Origin: Bifidobacterium breve
Lineage (GTDB): Bacteria; Actinomycetota; Actinomycetes; Nanopelagicales; Nanopelagicaceae
Length of the DNA: 37,729 bases
NCBI GenBank assembly: GCA_945883725.1
Contig: CAMCXZ010000011.1
Coordinates: forward strand, 1 to 37,729
Direction of reading: 5' to 3'
Part shown: positions 32,818 through 37,729 of the stretch, piece after piece
Layout of the letters: each line of letters starts with the position of its first letter
Numbering within the stretch: the first letter of the stretch is position 1
Made by a program: the position numbers and the translations under genes
Notes under the pieces: model-generated
The model's input: the letters and a program-made list of their open reading frames with translations, nothing else
The model's database searches: none
What the model was told of the DNA's origin: nothing

Positions 32818-35670
32818 TTAGTTTTCAACCAAGAGCGAAATGGACTTTGCAATCATTTTAACGGCATCATCCCAAGGTAGGCCGAAATGCTGCTCAAATG
32901 ATTTCTCAAAAGTCATTCCCTTAGATATATCAGTAAAAATCTGGATATTTATTGCTGGGCCCTTAATAGCTGTAAAAACTTCTGAAACCAGCATGCCCAA
33001 ATCATAAAGATGCCAACTTTCTCTTCCATCTTCTCGCCACGCTGAAGTATCAGGAGGTTTAATGAAATTTTCGATCCACTTTTCTGTGTATTTCTTATCT
33101 TTATTAGTCAAAAGTTCGTTGGCTTCATTCTTTCTTTCCTCTGAATATTTGGCAAATGAATTTGCATAAATGATCGCAAGTTGTGAAAAATTTGCCCCGC
33201 CTTCGACAAACCACCATGGAGCAAATGCCTTGATGCAGCACATTGCTTGATTTTGATTACCGGTGCCAAAGAAACTACTTATTTGCAGAACATGGGTATA
33301 TTCGTGCGCTTCTAAAGTGCCAGACGTGTGATTTTTATCAGGGTTACTGGTCATAACCGCAGAGAGAATTATACCGTTACCTAAACCGTTAATGGTTCCA
33401 CTTGCACCCCAGCAATATTCAATTTTCTGGCAACCATTCTTAGCTTCTTGGCCATTTGCATTTGCATACACTTCTGCATACTTCTTTTGCGCCCAATCTA
33501 TATCGGCATATGAGTAGTAAATTGCAAATACCTTTTCTGGGCTTTTAAATTCCGGATACAACCTTGACGCAGCGGAGATAGCACTCGCGGGATCCGGATT
33601 AGAAAGCTTTGTATTTGGCCCAATGATTAATTCAACAATTGGGCCTTTGGTGTTATTGCTTAATGCCTGGTCACTACTTTTCTTCCAAGCCCAATACGAA
33701 ACGTCGTTGGGTCTATCGACAGCATCCTGAAAACTCTTGATTTCTTTCGGCTCGACTATCGTTGGCGGGGACGTTAGCTTCGTAATCTCTATCGTCTCGT
33801 AATCACCAGTTCCAACAACTTTTATGCGAACGCCCTCTATGACAAAAGAGTCACCAAGGACTGCTACATATTCGCCTAAGTACTTCCTGTCCCCCACGTT
33901 TACATTAAATTGATTTGATCGCTCGCCTTGAACCTTCTGCCAGACAGCCCAGGCCCAATCATCATTCCCAAGTGAGGTTCCGTCAGAATTGATTGGAGGT
34001 CGAACATTCTTATCTAAATCAACGATATAGGCCATAACAGAGTAGAAGCCAGGCGGAAATTCTCGGTCACCGAATTTAGTGTTACTCCACTTATCGATTC
34101 CATGTGATTCAACAACAATAGCTTTCGTTGGAGACAATCTTATGACCGCCATCTTGGTTTGACGATCTTCACGCTCTACGGGCGATAAGGAAATTGTTGC
34201 ACTCTTTAGATTTGCCACATCGTCACAATAGATTTGATCGGCCGGCAACCAATCGAAGAGAAATTGCTCCCATGGATTTAGTGCCAGGCTTATCCCAGAT
34301 TGGTTGGTTCCAATGCTTAGGGGCCAACCATTTCCTGGAGCGTGCATTGTAATATTAAAATCATGCATGGTCTCGTGTATGTAATAGGACCATTTAAGGG
34401 TTTCCATTCCCTCTAAATTACGCCCCCAACTGAAAAGGTTTAAATTAACATCCCCTTCTTTGGTTTTAAAGACTTGATTGCGGATAATGAAGTCGACAAA
34501 AGTTATCTCACCATCTGGGTAGAAAAAGTAGACAGTTGAAAACTTGCGTAGGTCAACAACTTTTGTTATCTCATCGATAAAAGGTTGTGCCTGATTTGCC
34601 ATGCGACGACCGTGATCTGCGGCAAACGCATCAACTGTCTTTGCATCGCTCGGATAGGCTGCTCGCTCTTTCGGCATCCGCAGCCAATTATCTACTGTCG
34701 TGACATTAAATTTTGATTGTCCATTACTAAAGTATTCGTACCAGTCGGTCATCCACTTCTTGTCATACTCGAGTTGAGTTATCACCTCACTTCCACCAGG
34801 AAAATCGGGGAAATCAATGGGAACAATTAAGACCTCATTTGTTCCCTTCAAATTCATTCGATGCTTATTGCTGTTGACGAGTGGGAAGCCAACTAGTCCC
34901 GAGTTGCCATCTTTAACTGCTGAAGCACTATTTTGTAATCTGCAGACATCAATCGAGACTGGGCTTTGGGCATTTTCAAAAGTTGACTTAACCGTGTTTA
35001 TCTTTATCCATTTAAGTTGTCCTCCGTTTACCCAACGACATTCAAGAATGCCCCCCGTAATGTCAAAAGTATCTCCTGAATTTGCGCAGGTTAAGTTCTC
35101 CAGAGGAGTTACTGCGTAGTTATTTGATTTTGATGATGAAACTTGGGAAGTCTTGTAGTAACGCCATTGAACGTTCTTCAGAAAATCAACAGTTGGTCCA
35201 CCACCCCAAACACATTTCATGAACCCGTTATTGTCGGCGACCTTTGCGCCAATTTTTGTACAGGATGTTCCCGAAATAGGAAGTTGTATAACGGGCGTTG
35301 GTGAAGGAGTAGCCGTCGGCGTTGGTGAAGGAGTAGCTGTCGGTGTTGGTGAAGGAGTAGCCGTCGGTGTTGGTGAAGCAGTAGCCGTCGGTGTTGGTGA
35401 CGGCGTAGCTGTCGGCGTTGGTGACGGCGTAGCCGTCGGGGTTGGTGAAGGAGTTGGAGTTGCCTTTTTGATCAAGACGCCTTTATCCCAGACTAACTTT
35501 TTGCCATTCTTAATACAGGTATAGGTCTTATTCTTGTAAATAGTTTTTTGCTTAAAGGTCTTACATGCACTTCCTGGCGCTATCTTCGTTGCAGAAAAAG
35601 CTGACAACGGGAAAAGGGAAATTACGAGTGCTAGAACTAGCCCCTTGTAAAGATTCCGATTTGAGCACAT
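32818..35670 (-). CDS. Large secreted protein with two HExxH metalloprotease domains
   Basis: A secreted protein of 950 residues with two separate zinc-protease signatures. A signal peptide (about 1-26) is followed by a Cys-pair module with [13 protein letters not shown] (about 33-68), a PTPTATPS linker (about 70-127) and two more degenerate Cys-pair modules (about 135-175 and 195-225). The first protease domain (about 275-680) looks like the M6 (immune inhibitor A) type: [25 protein letters not shown], then His432-Glu433-Thr-Met-His436 and a possible third ligand at His443. The second (about 690-950) has His789-Glu790-Tyr-Thr-His793 and Glu823 in WWFVEGGAN, a gluzincin pattern. TAGACT ends 6 bases before the ATG at 35670, so it is probably leaderless. 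The substrate is unknown. Confidence 0.85.
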   Translation of the reverse strand: MCSNRNLYKGLVLALVISLFPLSAFSATKIAPGSACKTFKQKTIYKNKTYTCIKNGKKLVWDKGVLIKKATPTPSPTPTATPSPTPTATPSPTPTATASPTPTATPSPTPTATPSPTPTATPSPTPVIQLPISGTSCTKIGAKVADNNGFMKCVWGGGPTVDFLKNVQWRYYKTSQVSSSKSNNYAVTPLENLTCANSGDTFDITGGILECRWVNGGQLKWIKINTVKSTFENAQSPVSIDVCRLQNSASAVKDGNSGLVGFPLVNSNKHRMNLKGTNEVLIVPIDFPDFPGGSEVITQLEYDKKWMTDWYEYFSNGQSKFNVTTVDNWLRMPKERAAYPSDAKTVDAFAADHGRRMANQAQPFIDEITKVVDLRKFSTVYFFYPDGEITFVDFIIRNQVFKTKEGDVNLNLFSWGRNLEGMETLKWSYYIHETMHDFNITMHAPGNGWPLSIGTNQSGISLALNPWEQFLFDWLPADQIYCDDVANLKSATISLSPVEREDRQTKMAVIRLSPTKAIVVESHGIDKWSNTKFGDREFPPGFYSVMAYIVDLDKNVRPPINSDGTSLGNDDWAWAVWQKVQGERSNQFNVNVGDRKYLGEYVAVLGDSFVIEGVRIKVVGTGDYETIEITKLTSPPTIVEPKEIKSFQDAVDRPNDVSYWAWKKSSDQALSNNTKGPIVELIIGPNTKLSNPDPASAISAASRLYPEFKSPEKVFAIYYSYADIDWAQKKYAEVYANANGQEAKNGCQKIEYCWGASGTINGLGNGIILSAVMTSNPDKNHTSGTLEAHEYTHVLQISSFFGTGNQNQAMCCIKAFAPWWFVEGGANFSQLAIIYANSFAKYSEERKNEANELLTNKDKKYTEKWIENFIKPPDTSAWREDGRESWHLYDLGMLVSEVFTAIKGPAINIQIFTDISKGMTFEKSFEQHFGLPWDDAVKMIAKSISLLVEN
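35297..35440 (-). repeat. Six 24-base tandem units coding a Pro-Thr-Ala-Ser linker
   Basis: Units start at 35297, 35321, 35345, 35369, 35393 and 35417, with scattered single-base differences, followed by a truncated unit to about 35463. On the minus strand they encode PTPTATPS. The unit is of the same type as that at 22147. Confidence 0.9.
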
Positions 35671-35676
35671 TTCAAC

Positions 35677-35682
35677 AGTCTA
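35677..35682 (-). promoter_or_regulatory. -10 element of a leaderless promoter
   Basis: TAGACT on the minus strand, 6 bases (GTTGAA), then the ATG at 35670. Confidence 0.6.
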
Positions 35683-35725
35683 AGCCCCATAAAATCCAAG
35701 TGGAAGGCACTCGCCGCCTTAAAGA

Positions 35726-37606
35726 CTAATTTCCAGCCTTACGTGCGGCCTTGATCTTCTCGATATCGGCATCTGTGGCAAGAGCTGCAACGAATGCCTC
35801 TTGTGGAACTTCAACACGACCAACCATCTTCATGCGCTTCTTGCCCTCTTTTTGCTTTTCTAACAATTTACGTTTACGTGAGATATCGCCGCCGTAACAT
35901 TTAGCCAAAACATCTTTACGCATTGCTCTGATTGATTCGCGAGCAATGATGCGGGAACCAATAGCTGCTTGAATTGGAACTTCGAACTGTTGGCGCGGGA
36001 TTAGCTCGCGCAGTTTGCCAGTCATCATCACGCCGTAGGCATATGCCTTATCGCGGTGAACGATTGCGCTAAATGCATCAACTGCTTCGCCTTGTAGCAA
36101 AATATCAACTTTAACTAGGTTGCCTTCTTCATCGCCCTTTTCTTCGTAATCAAGGGATGCATAACCCTTGGTACGAGACTTCAATTGATCAAAGAAGTCG
36201 AAAACGATTTCGGCAAGTGGCAAGGTGTAGCGAATTTCAACGCGATCTTCTGAGATGTAATCCATGCCGAGTAATACTCCGCGACGATCTTGGCAGAGTT
36301 CCATGATTACGCCGATAAATTCAGATGGCGCCAAAATAGTTGATCTAACAATAGGTTCGAAAACAGCTGCGACTTTGCCATCTGGGAATTCAGATGGGTT
36401 AGTTACGCGAACTTCTTTTCCATCTTCCATCTTCACGTTATAAACCACGTTTGGCGCAGTTGAAATTAGATTTAACTTTGATTCACGTTCTAGGCGTTCG
36501 CGCACAATTTCCATATGAAGCAAGCCTAGGAATCCGCAACGGAAGCCAAAGCCAAGGGCAGCAGAACTTTCTGGTTCATATACAAGGGCTGCATCGTTAA
36601 GTTGTAACTTATCTAGCGCTTCGCGAAGTACTGGGAAATCTGCGCCATCTAGCGGGAATAGCCCAGAGAAAACCATTGGCTTGGGATCTTTATAGCCTGC
36701 CAAAGCGGTCTTTGTTGGATTGGTATAAGTCGTAACTGTGTCACCAACACGAGATTGACGAACATCTTTCACGCCGGTAATTAAATAACCTACTTCGCCA
36801 ACGCCTAAACCCTTGCTAGGCATTGGTTCTGGCGAAATAACGCCAACTTCAAGCATTTCGTGGCGCACGCCAGTTGAGAACATCTGAATCTGATCGCGTG
36901 GTGAAAGGTGGCCATCGACAACGCGCACATAAGTAACTACGCCGCGATAGCTGTCATAAACCGAGTCAAAAATAAGTGCGCGAGCTGGAGCACTTGCATC
37001 ACCTTGTGGTGCTGGGATTTGGGCGATGATTTGATCAAGAAGTTCGGCAACACCATCGCCAGTTTTTCCAGAGACTCGTAAGCAATCTTCTGGTTGGCAA
37101 CCAATTAGGTTTGCGAGTTCTTTGGCGAACTTTTCAGGTTGGGCATTAGGTAGATCAATTTTATTTAGGACCGGAATAATGGTTAAGTTATTTTCCATCG
37201 CGAGATACAAGTTAGCGAGTGTTTGCGCTTCGATTCCTTGTGCGCAGTCAACGAGCAGAACAGCGCCTTCGCATGCCGCAAGGGAACGGGAGACTTCGTA
37301 TGTAAAGTCAACGTGACCTGGGGTGTCGATCATGTTCAAGATGTATTCCTGGCCATCGATGCCGCTACGCCATGGCAAACGAACTGCTTGCGATTTAATC
37401 GTGATTCCGCGTTCGCGTTCAATATCCATGCGATCTAAATATTGCGCGCGCATATTGCGGGCTTCTACAACTTCGGTGATACCCAACATGCGATCGGCAA
37501 GAGTTGATTTACCGTGATCAATATGGGCAATGATGCAGAAGTTACGAATCTGCGCTGGATTAGTTGCGGCTGGTTGAGGTGCCTTGGCAAGTGAAATTGC
37601 AGGCAT
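35726..37606 (-). CDS. lepA: Elongation factor 4 (LepA), translational GTPase
   Basis: A ribosome-associated GTPase thought to act in back-translocation or in 30S assembly, 626 residues. The G1 loop is AHIDHGKST near residue 27, [12 protein letters not shown] covers the switch region, G3 is DTPGHVDF and G4 is NKIDLP. The C-terminal LepA-specific domain ends with [24 protein letters not shown], cited for orientation. An N-terminal extension of about 18 residues precedes the GTPase core. An AAGG site lies 7 bases before the ATG. rpsT ends 30 bases upstream, on the same strand. Confidence 0.97.
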   Translation of the reverse strand: MPAISLAKAPQPAATNPAQIRNFCIIAHIDHGKSTLADRMLGITEVVEARNMRAQYLDRMDIERERGITIKSQAVRLPWRSGIDGQEYILNMIDTPGHVDFTYEVSRSLAACEGAVLLVDCAQGIEAQTLANLYLAMENNLTIIPVLNKIDLPNAQPEKFAKELANLIGCQPEDCLRVSGKTGDGVAELLDQIIAQIPAPQGDASAPARALIFDSVYDSYRGVVTYVRVVDGHLSPRDQIQMFSTGVRHEMLEVGVISPEPMPSKGLGVGEVGYLITGVKDVRQSRVGDTVTTYTNPTKTALAGYKDPKPMVFSGLFPLDGADFPVLREALDKLQLNDAALVYEPESSAALGFGFRCGFLGLLHMEIVRERLERESKLNLISTAPNVVYNVKMEDGKEVRVTNPSEFPDGKVAAVFEPIVRSTILAPSEFIGVIMELCQDRRGVLLGMDYISEDRVEIRYTLPLAEIVFDFFDQLKSRTKGYASLDYEEKGDEEGNLVKVDILLQGEAVDAFSAIVHRDKAYAYGVMMTGKLRELIPRQQFEVPIQAAIGSRIIARESIRAMRKDVLAKCYGGDISRKRKLLEKQKEGKKRMKMVGRVEVPQEAFVAALATDADIEKIKAARKAGN

Positions 37607-37636
37607 CGTTAAGCCTTAAAAGTAACTAGTTGCGAA

Positions 37637-37729
37637 TTAACGAACGCCGGCTTTAACGGCAGCTTTTGCCATTGAAGACTTCTTGTTGGCAGCAGTGTTC
37701 TTGTGTAGAACACCCTTAGCAACGGCGAT
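37637..37729 (-). CDS. rpsT: 30S ribosomal protein S20, C-terminal part (partial)
   Basis: The last 30 codons and TAA of a gene that continues beyond the right edge. The reading ends GVLHKNTAANKKSSMAKAAV and then KAGVR, which matches the S20 C terminus (the KGVLHKNTAARKKS pattern). It lies next to lepA, as in many Actinobacteria. Confidence 0.85.
   Translation of the reverse strand: MAVAKGVLHKNTAANKKSSMAKAAVKAGVR

Noticed and set aside
35704-35720. AAGGC/GCCTT stem between lepA and the metalloprotease gene as a terminator
   Set aside because: Only 5 bp with no U run after it on the minus strand.

Overview
The window looks like part of a chromosome from a small-genome, rather AT-rich actinobacterium, most likely a freshwater planktonic lineage of the Nanopelagicales (acI) type. 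This is inference. It rests on the actinobacterial housekeeping order rpsT-lepA-hemW-hrcA-dnaJ-rsmE-HIT-phoH-ybeY-CNNM/CorC, followed by gltX with tRNA-Gln and tRNA-Glu, on very tight gene packing, on SNase-Excalibur and TM0106-type nuclease genes, and on widespread leaderless promoters. No 16S or marker-gene search was possible.

Layout. Positions 1-3.7 kb (minus strand) hold a secreted subtilase that runs off the left edge, with a small secreted protein upstream that resembles an I78-type serine protease inhibitor. Positions 3.7-10.2 kb carry ordinary accessory genes: a TRIC/UPF0126 membrane protein, a DUF2007-like membrane protein, a fused RecB-like/RNase H-like nuclease, a CoA-ester lyase plus class III CoA-transferase pair, a secreted thermonuclease with Excalibur domain, and two small membrane proteins whose genes are divergent.

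Positions 10.2-22.5 kb form a beta-glucan (laminarin-type) utilisation locus. It has a LacI-family regulator, a GH1 beta-glucosidase, three GH16 endoglucanases (one without a signal peptide, two secreted), a binding-protein-dependent sugar ABC importer (binding protein and two permeases, no ATPase), and two large secreted proteins that each carry two copies of a Big-1-like module I do not recognise as a named family. Two identical 14-bp LacI-type operators lie in the two divergent intergenic regions (12709-12722 and 19812-19825), which suggests one regulon. The simplest model is that the secreted GH16 enzymes cut the polymer outside, the modular proteins hold glucan or enzyme at the surface, the importer takes up oligosaccharides using an ATPase encoded elsewhere, and the cytoplasmic GH16 and GH1 finish the job to glucose.

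Positions 22.5-37.7 kb (all minus strand) are the conserved housekeeping block: a terminator, tRNA-Glu(CUC), tRNA-Gln(CUG), gltX, an FAH-family hydrolase, a cytidine-deaminase-like remnant, CNNM/CorC, ybeY, phoH, HIT, rsmE, dnaJ, hrcA, doxX and hemW. Next comes a 950-residue secreted protein with two separate HExxH metalloprotease sites, then lepA and the end of rpsT.

The most interesting signals are the four-copy secreted module tied to the laminarinases, the shared operator pair, the double-HExxH secreted protease, the subtilase/inhibitor pair, a 37-residue N-terminal module shared by two secreted proteins, and a repeated TANNNT-N6-ATG/GTG leaderless start architecture. That last signal is seen at eight genes, plus one variant, and is absent from the glucan locus, where all genes except the regulator show Shine-Dalgarno or operon-coupled starts.
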